Shown one piece after another: positions 22,244 through 30,460 of a DNA stretch of 35,447 nucleotides. A model generated the notes under the pieces. The model did not search any database. It saw only the letters and a program-made list of their open reading frames with translations, and was not told the DNA's origin. Every line of letters starts with the position of its first letter. The first letter of the stretch is position 1. Source of the DNA: a virus. The position numbers and the translations under genes were made by a program. The DNA lies in IMG/VR virus record IMGVR_UViG_3300017735_000041, positions 1 through 35,447 of that record, one strand, 5' to 3'.

Positions 22244-23640
22244 TATTTGCCTATTTTTATCATATAATAATTTATTTTACTGTCGTCTTTTTGACCGATC
22301 GGAAGCGTGTTTTTCCAAAAAATATCAGAATAAATCCCATCTGTTTTTTCAGAGTGCATGCTGCCCGTTCCAATTATAGTTCCGAAACAGAAAGGATCGG
22401 TTGGTTTACAAATAGCAATTTTACCCAACTCTCGTGTGAACACTTGATCGGTCCCGTCAATATAATGCAGGCCATCGTAACCATTAATCGGACCATACGA
22501 GCTTGAAGTTTTAATTCCTGAATTTATAACTGACACTCCAGTTTGATGAGCAAATCCATATTTAATACCAAGATTACTCTTTCTACATCCACCAGAATAG
22601 CTGTTATAACTATCAAGCGTTACTCTTCCGACTGGAGTGAACTCAGACGGGGAATTACTCTGAAGGTTTACGCCGTTAGGGATAAGGTCGCCCACCGCGA
22701 CGGTGACATCTGTATCATTTAACATACAAAGAATTATAAGATTTCCAGTATCTGCATCGTAAACTCTCAAGTTTCTCCAGTGAGCTTGTGTATAATCATT
22801 GCCATCTGAAGTTCCAAAAATCATAGCAAAGCCCTGGTTATCATTTTGAATAAAAGTGTGATCCTCCCATTCATTATTTTTTGTCTGCGTTGAAAATCCA
22901 ACATTGCTAGAACTACTGCCATTGGCTAAGTTAGTTCTTATTAATGTCCCAGCCGTCGTCAAGCAGGAGACTACTACCCTAAATCTCAAATCATTAAAAT
23001 CCGTTCCGTCTTTTTTTAAACGGGGGTACAAAGTTTCAGTCACACTCATGATATTTAATCTAAACTCGCCGTCTACACCATCAGTTGAAACCCCGAATGT
23101 ATCTCCGCCATCGTCTTGAGCAATAGCTGCACCATCGAAAGATTCTACATGAAATGTGAAAACACCCTTTGTGGCTACAGGCACTGTTTCGCCTGGTAAA
23201 ATAGCTTGTAGTTCTTCCTTCTTCATTTTGTTGTAAAGAAGTTTTTCCCCATTTTCGTCGCCTATCGCGGTAGTATTTAAGGTTATTCCCAGTGGCATAT
23301 CATAACCCTCAGTTGGCATTATATTCAATGGGTTTACGGGGTAAGTTTCTGATACAACAAAAGGTAGTGGCCTAGATGTGGAAACTGCTGCATTACCATA
23401 ACCATTGAATCCGTTTTGATTACTTTTTCCTAAAAAGTCTGGATGTTGATAATCTACAATATCTTGATTGAAGTTCCCGTTTTCTATTTTAACAAAAGTT
23501 CCAGCGGCTCCATCGTTTCTTATCTCGGTTTGTGAGTTAAGGTTTGTCGATTCTGAAGCGTACATCGGATGCAAAGAAAAAAGATTAACTACATCTTCTT
23601 CTTCGTATGATCTAAATGGTAATAATTTTGTGTTTTTCAT
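22243..23640 (-). CDS. Capsid decoration-like protein, long form with insert
   Basis: A 465-residue paralogue of the 205-residue protein at 19714-20331. The N-terminal 170 residues align along their length: LLPFRSYEEEDVVNLFSLH, GNFNQDIVDY, DENGEKLLYNKMKKEELQA and TVPVATKGVFTF. The C-terminal 40 residues also align (GTIIGTGSMHSE, then YYMIKIGK). Between them lie about 250 residues not in the short form, rich in strands, Asn, Gly and Asp, with WEDHTFIQNDNQGFAMIFG and HWRNLRVYDADTGNLI, resembling a carbohydrate-binding or jelly-roll-like surface domain; that resemblance is only impressionistic. Its ATG overlaps the portal stop as ATGA. It may be a minor head decoration that displays the insert on the capsid. 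Confidence 0.6.
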   Translation of the reverse strand: MKNTKLLPFRSYEEEDVVNLFSLHPMYASESTNLNSQTEIRNDGAAGTFVKIENGNFNQDIVDYQHPDFLGKSNQNGFNGYGNAAVSTSRPLPFVVSETYPVNPLNIMPTEGYDMPLGITLNTTAIGDENGEKLLYNKMKKEELQAILPGETVPVATKGVFTFHVESFDGAAIAQDDGGDTFGVSTDGVDGEFRLNIMSVTETLYPRLKKDGTDFNDLRFRVVVSCLTTAGTLIRTNLANGSSSSNVGFSTQTKNNEWEDHTFIQNDNQGFAMIFGTSDGNDYTQAHWRNLRVYDADTGNLIILCMLNDTDVTVAVGDLIPNGVNLQSNSPSEFTPVGRVTLDSYNSYSGGCRKSNLGIKYGFAHQTGVSVINSGIKTSSSYGPINGYDGLHYIDGTDQVFTRELGKIAICKPTDPFCFGTIIGTGSMHSEKTDGIYSDIFWKNTLPIGQKDDSKINYYMIKIGK

Positions 23641-25583
23641 TTTGAGTGGTATAAAATTGCTGAAGGATAAATTTCTAACTTATGAGATTCTGAAACTTTA
23701 AAGATACCGTTAAGTGTACCTAGTTTTTCAATTTCACTAAAATCATTTACACAAGAAACTACAGTGTTTTGCCAATTTTCTTTTTCAGAAGAACAGATTA
23801 CAGATTCACAAAGTTTTTCTAACATCGCTTCTTGGTTTTCATCTAACGATTCTGCCCCAAGTTTTTCTAACATTTTTTCCTTAGCAATGGAGCTTAAAGA
23901 TTCAACTTCGTATATAGTCCCTTGAATACTTTCCCTCGAAAATTTGTCTCCAGAGCCTTCTGGTCTACCAGGCATTGCCTTCGTAGGTTTTGATGCTTCG
24001 TCGGGTTTTTCTGAATCTTCGCCATCTAATTCCATCATTGGAACGCCGCCAACGACTGGATTAAAGTAACCCTTTTCTCTTTGTTCAACGAACTTCTTTT
24101 GAGCTGGCGCCAATTCTTCTGACAAGGGAAATCTTCCAGTGTGGAATAAATCCATACCTTGTTCCGCTGTCATAATTCCAAGCTCCATAAGTCTCGTGGC
24201 GACGCGCATAAGCTGAACTTCATCACGCAAATCGATATCTTTAAACTTAACCGTTGGGTATGATCTGAATCCTAAATCTTTAGCTATGCGTCTGATTTCT
24301 GGCTGTAAAAAGTCTTGAATAAAAGCCTCACGAGCTTCCTTCAATCTGTCTAAAAATACACGAGCCTTTATTTGAGCGCCATTATACTTATCATCATTAA
24401 GTATTATATTCTGAAGGCCTTCTTTAATATCTTTGTTGATCACTTCGTATTTTCCTGGACCGACGACCTTATTAATATCAGGAATAACAAAGTCAGCTTT
24501 AGTTGTATAATCAGAAACTAAGACTCTGCCCACAGATTCATTTTGAAAAAGTTTTTGCATAGCCATGACGTTATTTGGATTAATTCCGCCCTTGTCTGGC
24601 TCTGCCCCCATTGTAATCATAAGAATAACATTCTCAACGGTTCTCATGATGGCTTGATCCATCTTTTTCATTTCAAGCTTAGCGTTAATGTCTTCAAGAA
24701 CAGGATAACCAAAAGGAATAGCAAATGGCTCGTAATCTTGCTTCTTATAGAAGCTATATGAAATTTTATCGTTTTTAAGGTTTATCTGAAGGCCGTCCTT
24801 GAAATAAGCTCCGTTCTTGATTTGTTTTCTCACTTCTGGGTCTAGGCCGTCGAAGACAGCTTGATCGTAATCGTTCTTAGGATTAGCTAGCCTTTCCATA
24901 TCAAACTCGGAAAGAATTTTTGCATAGGCTCCGTCTTTAGTATTGAACACAGTACTACGCTTTGCTACAATTTCGAAAGGGTTTAAAACAATATATTTTA
25001 AAGGAAACTTGTTTAAAGATGGTCCGTCAGATACGTTTTGAGAAAACTTCTTATAATCATCTAGGCTAAATTTACCATCGACACGATAAAGAAAAACGTT
25101 ACCACTTCTGTAGTACTCTCTGAAATATTGATCTTTTAAGTCCCAAATCTTAATTCTGTCTAGCAGTTTCTCGAAAAAATTCCTAGAGGTAGCATTTCCG
25201 TCCTCTAAGTATAGTTCTGCATTGGCAAACTCCGACATCATGTCAATAGTATTTCTAAAAATAGGCACATTTGCGTATGCTTTTTGGCAAAGCTCAATAG
25301 CTTCCCTGACATTGATTCCATCGGATGAAACTTCGTAAGGAAGAAGCCCTCCTCGAATTTGACTATATTTATTTTTCGGAGTCGTAACAGAAGATTTATT
25401 GATCCTCGTGCTTGTGCTAGAAGATGACATAGAACCAGATCGGCTGTAGGATCCTTCAGAAACATGATATGCTTCTCCCATTGTAGCTGGCTCAACTACT
25501 TCTTGGGCCGCTGATACTTGCGGTGGAACTCTTTTAAATTTATTCCAGTACTCAGATTTTTTCTTATATTGTCTTTTTGGCAT
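23637..25583 (-). CDS. Portal protein
   Basis: A 648-residue protein forming the DNA gate at one capsid vertex. The N-terminus is basic and serine-rich; the portal core starts near residue 80 (GLLPYEVSSDGINVREAIELC), with YREYYRSGNVFLYRV near 165 in the wing and clip region. A long helical stretch RVFLDRLKEAREAFIQDFLQPEIRRIAKDLG near 440 fits the stem and wing helices. The C-terminus after residue 550 is acidic and probably disordered, then ends in a helical tail. Position just after TerL and before the head genes agrees. GTGTAA lies 25 nt before the ATG with a TATAAT between, so the head unit may start here. The length is typical of T4-like and other large portals. Confidence 0.82.
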   Translation of the reverse strand: MPKRQYKKKSEYWNKFKRVPPQVSAAQEVVEPATMGEAYHVSEGSYSRSGSMSSSSTSTRINKSSVTTPKNKYSQIRGGLLPYEVSSDGINVREAIELCQKAYANVPIFRNTIDMMSEFANAELYLEDGNATSRNFFEKLLDRIKIWDLKDQYFREYYRSGNVFLYRVDGKFSLDDYKKFSQNVSDGPSLNKFPLKYIVLNPFEIVAKRSTVFNTKDGAYAKILSEFDMERLANPKNDYDQAVFDGLDPEVRKQIKNGAYFKDGLQINLKNDKISYSFYKKQDYEPFAIPFGYPVLEDINAKLEMKKMDQAIMRTVENVILMITMGAEPDKGGINPNNVMAMQKLFQNESVGRVLVSDYTTKADFVIPDINKVVGPGKYEVINKDIKEGLQNIILNDDKYNGAQIKARVFLDRLKEAREAFIQDFLQPEIRRIAKDLGFRSYPTVKFKDIDLRDEVQLMRVATRLMELGIMTAEQGMDLFHTGRFPLSEELAPAQKKFVEQREKGYFNPVVGGVPMMELDGEDSEKPDEASKPTKAMPGRPEGSGDKFSRESIQGTIYEVESLSSIAKEKMLEKLGAESLDENQEAMLEKLCESVICSSEKENWQNTVVSCVNDFSEIEKLGTLNGIFKVSESHKLEIYPSAILYHSK

Positions 25584-25608
25584 AAGTATAATACGATTAT
25601 AAAGTTAC

Positions 25609-25614
25609 TTACAC
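25609..25614 (-). promoter_or_regulatory. GTGTAA element before portal gene
   Basis: GTGTAA after an A-tract, 25 nt before the portal ATG, in the 57-bp gap behind TerL. A TATAAT sequence lies between it and the ATG. The 25-nt spacing is the same as at the fibre gene at 34166. Confidence 0.45.
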
Positions 25615-25640
25615 TTTTTAAAAGTTACTTTTCAACTTTT

Positions 25641-27491
25641 TTAAATAAAGATCGGGGTAAATCCGTGGTTAATTTCTTCAGGAATATTCATCATATCATA
25701 ATATATGTTCATTCCCCAGTTGCCTAGTATTAAAGCAGAATAAGAATCCTTTCTCGCTTTATCTACGCCTTTTTGTCTTTTTAGATTAGGCGGTAAATCA
25801 AAACTTTGAGTTCCTCCAGCCGAACTTGAAACTTGTATGAGTGCACATTCAGCTTTTGTTAAGTCGATCATGTCTTTTTGGTGCTCAATAAAATCAATCA
25901 TCTTAGCTCCCACATTCTTTTCGTCCTCATATTTTGAGAACTTTAAATCCTTTATCGGTATTCTTTTAGCTTTTTGCGCGGAATAGTTGTCGTCCATGGC
26001 TGTCGCTCCAAAATATAGTCTCTTTCTATCGAAGGCCGTTTGCAGCATTTCGTTTGCATTTCTTATCCACACCGATAAAGGCTTCCTTAAGTGACATATG
26101 ACTTTACTTTGGACATTATATTTTCTTCTAGCTTCTTTCAAATCCTTTACATAGTCGTGCGGATTGTTAAAATCGCCTTCGAACATACCTATTTCTAACT
26201 TATCCTTTTTAAACAAGTCGCTTTCATTGCAAGAATTCATGAATTGGACTCCTCCGTTATAGTCTCCAACAATCATAATGACATTAAAGTGATCCAATAT
26301 ATACTTGAAGTAGGTTATGTGTTTCTTCAAATTTGTTCCTGGCAGCGCATAACTGTGCACCAGTACACCTTTTTTCTCTTCTGGTAGTAGTTTTATAACC
26401 TGTATAGCAAAATCGTCAGAAGCTTCAGATTCAGACCAAGAGGGGTCAAACGCCAAAATGTATTCAGAACCCTCTTCTCCAGCAACTTCTATAGAGGGGG
26501 ATTCTCCATCTTCAATGGTGCAATCAGCCATTTTGCTAATTTTGAAATAACCAGCACTATCATCAGTGAACTGGGCATTGAACTCCCTATCAATCTGTGA
26601 TTGGCTCATTGTACCCTTAGCTTGCGAAATTAAGTTTTCATCATACAGGGCTTTAGGCGCACAATCGTAGCTGAACTGCATAATACATCTCCTACCTTGG
26701 TTTTTTGCCCCAGGATTAAAAATCATATTTTCATAGGCTTGATACATTTTATAGAGATACTCAAACTTATAGGATGCTGAAGACAGTCCAATCATTTTAT
26801 TCGATGGCCACTCTGTCCTTTCGTCTTCCGCCATCTTTCCAGCCTCAATCATTGAGTCTTCTGCGTCTTTAATTTTTTGTCTTTCCGTTGGATTTTCTAC
26901 AACAGCCAGGAACGGCATAATAACTTCATTTAATACCTTTTCTGGCATCAGTAGAAGCTCATCAACGATAATCCGTTGAAAACGAAAACCACGAAGTTTT
27001 TCTCCGTCGCCCAGCGGCAGGGCCGTGATACGACTCTTGCCTATTTGCATAGACCATTCGTCGTTAGACTTACTCACCTTACCTATACACTGCCTAAACA
27101 GTTCAGCTTTGGGGTCTTGCGATATATCCTCAATCTTGCGAAAAATCATTTTAGACTGCCTAAATGATTTAGATATAATTCCAATATGTACGCCTTGATT
27201 CATCATTGCATCCAACAAAGCGAAAATACCAGTAGAGAATGATTTCGACATACCACGAGACCAGATACCCAAAAAGTAATCGTTTTCCATCATGGCTTTG
27301 ACAGCCATATGTTGAAACGGAAATAGCTCAATACCAGTAAGTAATTCTGTGGTGAAGGTCACATTTTCCTTCATAAATTTATATAACCAAATTTTAGCTT
27401 TAGTATCCTCCAGATATCCTTCTAGATCCATAATCTGTTGGTTAACTGGTTCCCTTTTTAGGGGTTTCTGATTACCCGCATCCCAACTCAT
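25641..27491 (-). CDS. terL: Terminase large subunit
   Basis: A 616-residue packaging motor that translocates and cuts DNA at the portal. The ATPase domain shows a Walker A-like segment SRGMSKSFSTG (residues 78-88) and a Walker B RIIVDE (173-178). The nuclease domain shows acidic residues in YILAFDPSWSES (Asp349) and VIMIVGDYNGG (Asp410), as expected for an RNase H-like terminase nuclease. The length fits T4 gp17-type proteins. The start is certain: AAGGAGG at 27496-27502 lies 4 nt before the ATG, and the ATG overlaps the ERCC4 nuclease stop as ATGA. It precedes the portal gene. No small subunit is recognised with certainty; the gene at 28395 is a candidate. Confidence 0.9.
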   Translation of the reverse strand: MSWDAGNQKPLKREPVNQQIMDLEGYLEDTKAKIWLYKFMKENVTFTTELLTGIELFPFQHMAVKAMMENDYFLGIWSRGMSKSFSTGIFALLDAMMNQGVHIGIISKSFRQSKMIFRKIEDISQDPKAELFRQCIGKVSKSNDEWSMQIGKSRITALPLGDGEKLRGFRFQRIIVDELLLMPEKVLNEVIMPFLAVVENPTERQKIKDAEDSMIEAGKMAEDERTEWPSNKMIGLSSASYKFEYLYKMYQAYENMIFNPGAKNQGRRCIMQFSYDCAPKALYDENLISQAKGTMSQSQIDREFNAQFTDDSAGYFKISKMADCTIEDGESPSIEVAGEEGSEYILAFDPSWSESEASDDFAIQVIKLLPEEKKGVLVHSYALPGTNLKKHITYFKYILDHFNVIMIVGDYNGGVQFMNSCNESDLFKKDKLEIGMFEGDFNNPHDYVKDLKEARRKYNVQSKVICHLRKPLSVWIRNANEMLQTAFDRKRLYFGATAMDDNYSAQKAKRIPIKDLKFSKYEDEKNVGAKMIDFIEHQKDMIDLTKAECALIQVSSSAGGTQSFDLPPNLKRQKGVDKARKDSYSALILGNWGMNIYYDMMNIPEEINHGFTPIFI

Positions 27492-28405
27492 CTTTCCTCC
27501 TTATCTAAAAAATATTGCACGTCTACGTCCCATAACTTTTTGCCCAAGAAAAGTAGTTTAGGTATTATTTCTTCGCTATGTTTCCTGCCATCTGTGAAAA
27601 CAAATTGACAATTCTCAGCGAATTCGTGTTGTACAGAAATTAAATTAGAAAACACCCAACCTAGTTTTGGGGCCCTTCTCCCTTTAGTAAACACAGCTTC
27701 TTTTTCTATTGCTTTAAGAGATTTTTCTACAACGATATACATGTAGCTATCCAGTTCGACGCATCTTTCCATCTCTCTCCTAAATCTATCCACTTGCCCG
27801 CCAAAAGTTGATAAGAAATCACCAGCGCTTTTTCTATCCACAAATGTATTAGTAAAATCATTTCCACCTAAAGTATAATCACCAAAATCTAACTTTAAAA
27901 TTGAAGATCTCTCAAATTCTAATGGCTGTTGCTCTCTAGTATCGATAAGAACTTCGACATCTACACTACTATTAAATTCCTTAGGCATGCCCTTGTGGAA
28001 TATGGGTTTTGCGCCCATGGCCTCACAAGCTTTAGTATATGTGCCGAAGTGTTTTTTGTAAATATCTAAGTCTGGCAATTGTCGCTTGAGAAGCTCTAAA
28101 TAAAAGGGTGCGTTTTTGTATTTCTTTCTTTCAATTCTTTTTTTACCTAGGTCAAGGATGTAGTCCTTAACTTCTTGATCTGGCGCAGACTCACACCACT
28201 TTACTAGTTGTGATCTATTAATAAAATCATTTGTAAAGTATTCATCCTTCTTCTTAAAAGGCAAAGGGTTACCATTTAACTTATTAAATCGTGGATAATG
28301 TTTAACATAATAGTCAGCCACATACATCTTATGTGCCTTAAGATGAGCATGAAGACTTTTTTCTGTCTCGAACTCGACTCCACATTCTTTACATTTATAA
28401 GACAT
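27488..28405 (-). CDS. C2H2 zinc finger - ERCC4 nuclease fusion
   Basis: A 305-residue protein. Residues 3-25 form a classical C2H2 finger (C5-x2-C8-x12-H21-x3-H25, YKCKECGVEF). Residues 26-145 are a basic helical linker. Residues about 150-240 form an ERCC4/XPF-type nuclease: LIDTREQQP (153-161), GDY (175-177) and DRKSAGD (190-196), which is the G-D-x(n)-E/D-R-K-x3-D active site. Such nucleases cut branched or flap DNA. The start at 28405 is preferred over a TTG at 28423, because the TTG would only add six residues within the previous gene. It overlaps both neighbours and directly precedes TerL, so packaging or resolution of replicating DNA before packaging is likely. The enzyme family is secure; its substrate is not. 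Confidence 0.8.
   Translation of the reverse strand: MSYKCKECGVEFETEKSLHAHLKAHKMYVADYYVKHYPRFNKLNGNPLPFKKKDEYFTNDFINRSQLVKWCESAPDQEVKDYILDLGKKRIERKKYKNAPFYLELLKRQLPDLDIYKKHFGTYTKACEAMGAKPIFHKGMPKEFNSSVDVEVLIDTREQQPLEFERSSILKLDFGDYTLGGNDFTNTFVDRKSAGDFLSTFGGQVDRFRREMERCVELDSYMYIVVEKSLKAIEKEAVFTKGRRAPKLGWVFSNLISVQHEFAENCQFVFTDGRKHSEEIIPKLLFLGKKLWDVDVQYFLDKEER
27496..27502 (-). promoter_or_regulatory. Strong Shine-Dalgarno site for TerL
   Basis: AAGGAGG, 4 nt before the TerL ATG. It shows that the host ribosome uses standard Shine-Dalgarno pairing, which makes its absence at the GTGTAA-headed genes notable. Confidence 0.75.
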
Positions 28406-29441
28406 CTTCAATACCGATACCAAGAACGCGAGCTTTCCAAGCCGCCATGCCCTCTAATTTTTTAGCTTCTTCTCTAATTACTTCCTTTTGCATTTCAGCA
28501 ATACGAACAATATTTTTTCTCTCTTCTTCTTCCTGGAACAACTGGACGATAGCAAGAAACGACGCAGTTTCTTTTTGTTTATTCGCTAATCTTGCTCCAC
28601 GATCTCCCTGAAGTTTTTTTGTCAAGTTTTCAATGCGAGTCTCACATTGATGATATTCTGAACTTTTAGCCTTAATAATTTCCGCTAAGCGAACTGTCAT
28701 TTCATCCTGGTCGTCGGCACTCTCAAACATGTCATTCAGTTTTTGTAAGTGGCCAGTAATTAACTCAAGATTAATTATTTCTTTGGCGACATTCATGTAT
28801 AAATTTAATTCGTCTGCAGTAAGATCGGGCTTGTCCCAAGTCAATCTAATAAATTCTTGCTCAAACAACTCTTTGTCTCTATGACTCGTATAGTTATTTA
28901 CAATAGCAACAAATCTTGAGTTGTTAAGGTTGACCCTTAGCTTATCACAGCAATGTTTTTGATTTCGAGACATTCTACTTTCTTCCAGCCCGAAACCAGT
29001 TGAGTCATTAATTTTTTTAATAATTCTGGAAACTGCTTGGGGTGCAATGTAGTTACCCGCAGAGTCTTCTCCTCTATCTTTTTCTTGCTCTTTTTCTTCG
29101 TTAACTATTTCATTTACAGCTCTCCACTCCTTGGACAGTCTTGTTATCTTAGTCTTAAATACAATATCTGCTATTTCTGAAGTATTTAACTTATCGTTTT
29201 TTAATTCTTTAATTTTTTCTATTTGACTTTCGGTCAGAGTTACGTCTTCCGTTTTGTCTCTTTTCGTCGTTTTAGCCTTCAAACCATTTTCTGCTAGGAA
29301 TTTAGTAACAGCTCTGCCTTCTTTAGATCTTCCATCAAGGGCATCATCCTCAAAAACAATCTTAGTAATGTTTAGAATATTTGCTTCTTCTTGAAATATT
29401 TCTAAAATTCTATCCTTTTGATCTTCGGTTAAATTAATCAT
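28395..29441 (-). CDS. Helical DNA-binding-like protein, possible small terminase
   Basis: A 348-residue protein. The N-terminus holds two copies of a helix-turn-helix-like unit: residues about 4-52 (LTEDQKDRILEIF, ITKIVFED, SKEGRAVTKFL) and about 68-115 (LTESQIEKIKELK, IADIVFKT, SKEWRAVNEIV). The rest is helical, with a CC pair near residue 165 and a C-terminal coiled coil rich in Glu, Lys and Arg. Two DNA-binding units plus helical oligomerisation fits terminase small subunits, and it lies two genes before TerL; a transcription regulator tied to the sigma gene is the alternative. The start is supported by AAGGA 6 nt upstream, within the sigma gene, and the ATG overlaps the sigma stop as ATGA. 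The function is unproven. Confidence 0.5.
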   Translation of the reverse strand: MINLTEDQKDRILEIFQEEANILNITKIVFEDDALDGRSKEGRAVTKFLAENGLKAKTTKRDKTEDVTLTESQIEKIKELKNDKLNTSEIADIVFKTKITRLSKEWRAVNEIVNEEKEQEKDRGEDSAGNYIAPQAVSRIIKKINDSTGFGLEESRMSRNQKHCCDKLRVNLNNSRFVAIVNNYTSHRDKELFEQEFIRLTWDKPDLTADELNLYMNVAKEIINLELITGHLQKLNDMFESADDQDEMTVRLAEIIKAKSSEYHQCETRIENLTKKLQGDRGARLANKQKETASFLAIVQLFQEEEERKNIVRIAEMQKEVIREEAKKLEGMAAWKARVLGIGIEDVL

Positions 29442-30109
29442 ATTATGTCCTTTTCGATAATTATTTGCTTGGCTTTTTGTTGAAAAATTTTTTTAAGATT
29501 TTTTATTTGCTTATAGCCAGCAGATCTTTTCTTTTCGTTAGTTTTGAATCCTAAATACTTTGCAATTTGTTCGTCGGTACTGTTCTCTATGAACATCATT
29601 TTAAATGCACGAAAATGCCTCTTACTAAGATGAGGTTCCATCTCTGCTGACAATTTTTCTGTCGCAGATTCTAAATTCAAAAAACCATCCTTTTGAGCAT
29701 TGACTTCATTTATATGGCCCTCCATGGTAACAGCGAGTTTTATGTCGTAAGCAGCTTTCTTCTTCATGGACCACTGTTTAAAGTCTTCGCAAGATTCGTT
29801 TTGAATTCCATTCGCTGTTTTCGAGCAGCCGTCTCCACCGTTATTAAATTTGCATTGCAGACACGGTCTTACATAATTTCCATAATGGTTTCTTAATAAG
29901 TTTTTAAATTGGTTAGAAACTACCCTACTTAACCAGGGTTCTATAGGTTTTGATTGATCCCACAAATGCCACTTTTTGTAGATGTGAGTCATAATTATTT
30001 GTTTTATGTCATCGTAATCTATATAAGCTACCGCATCCAAATTCCATTTTGCTCTTTTTCTTTCTACCGCCGCATTAATTTCTTTTATCTTATCTTCAAA
30101 ATCATACAT
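29438..30109 (-). CDS. Phage sigma-70-like factor (late sigma, gp55-like)
   Basis: A 223-residue protein that should direct host RNA polymerase to phage promoters. Residues 30-75 match sigma region 2: YDDIKQIIMTHIYKKWHLWD, then PIEPWLSRVVSNQFKNLLR, which resembles the -10 recognition helix of ECF and T4 gp55-type factors. Residues 83-107 hold four cysteines (C-x2-C-x8-C-x11-C), a probable zinc site inserted after region 2. The C-terminal part (158-205) has LSKRHFRAFKMMF and STDEQIAKYLGFKT, a region-4-like helix-turn-helix, with basic residues at the end. Coupled starts link it to a zinc-ribbon gene before and a helix-turn-helix gene after. The family match is good; the gp55-like label reflects size and phage context, not a search. 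Confidence 0.72.
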   Translation of the reverse strand: MYDFEDKIKEINAAVERKRAKWNLDAVAYIDYDDIKQIIMTHIYKKWHLWDQSKPIEPWLSRVVSNQFKNLLRNHYGNYVRPCLQCKFNNGGDGCSKTANGIQNESCEDFKQWSMKKKAAYDIKLAVTMEGHINEVNAQKDGFLNLESATEKLSAEMEPHLSKRHFRAFKMMFIENSTDEQIAKYLGFKTNEKKRSAGYKQIKNLKKIFQQKAKQIIIEKDII

Positions 30110-30432
30110 TATAGGTCATCAATTTTTTTGATAGAAATTTCTCTTCTCTTGGGGCTTGACTTGCCGCCTAAAGAACCTATAGTTTGTTGCATTGAAGCAC
30201 CAAAATCTTCAAGCTCGTATTCTAGCTTTGATATATTTGGTATATTGCTGGCGTCAGTGTAGCCCTCAGAATCTTCAGAAGATTTTGAAATCTTGGCTGA
30301 CGCTTCCGCGCGCGCGGGTTCAACTTTTTTAGATTCACCACCTTTTAAATTTGCTCCACAACTAGGACAAAAATTTGGAGGATTGAATTTATATTCGAGC
30401 TTAGTGCCACATTCAAAACAAAATTTATTCAT
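30109..30432 (-). CDS. Zinc-ribbon protein next to the sigma factor
   Basis: A 107-residue protein. Residues 5-26 form a zinc ribbon with two C-x2-C knuckles (FCFECGTK and FCPSCGAN). The remainder is low-complexity, Ser/Ala/Glu-rich, with a short acidic helix (KLEYELEDFGASM) and a C-terminal strand-like tail REISIKKIDDL. The gene ends in TAATG, shared with the sigma gene start, so translation is coupled and the two proteins may work together, for example as a small transcription cofactor comparable in place to T4 gp33. The latter is speculation. The start ATG at 30432 has an AT-rich leader without Shine-Dalgarno sequence. Confidence 0.6.
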   Translation of the reverse strand: MNKFCFECGTKLEYKFNPPNFCPSCGANLKGGESKKVEPARAEASAKISKSSEDSEGYTDASNIPNISKLEYELEDFGASMQQTIGSLGGKSSPKRREISIKKIDDL

Positions 30433-30460
30433 AACTTATATTAAATCAAAAAATATTTTT

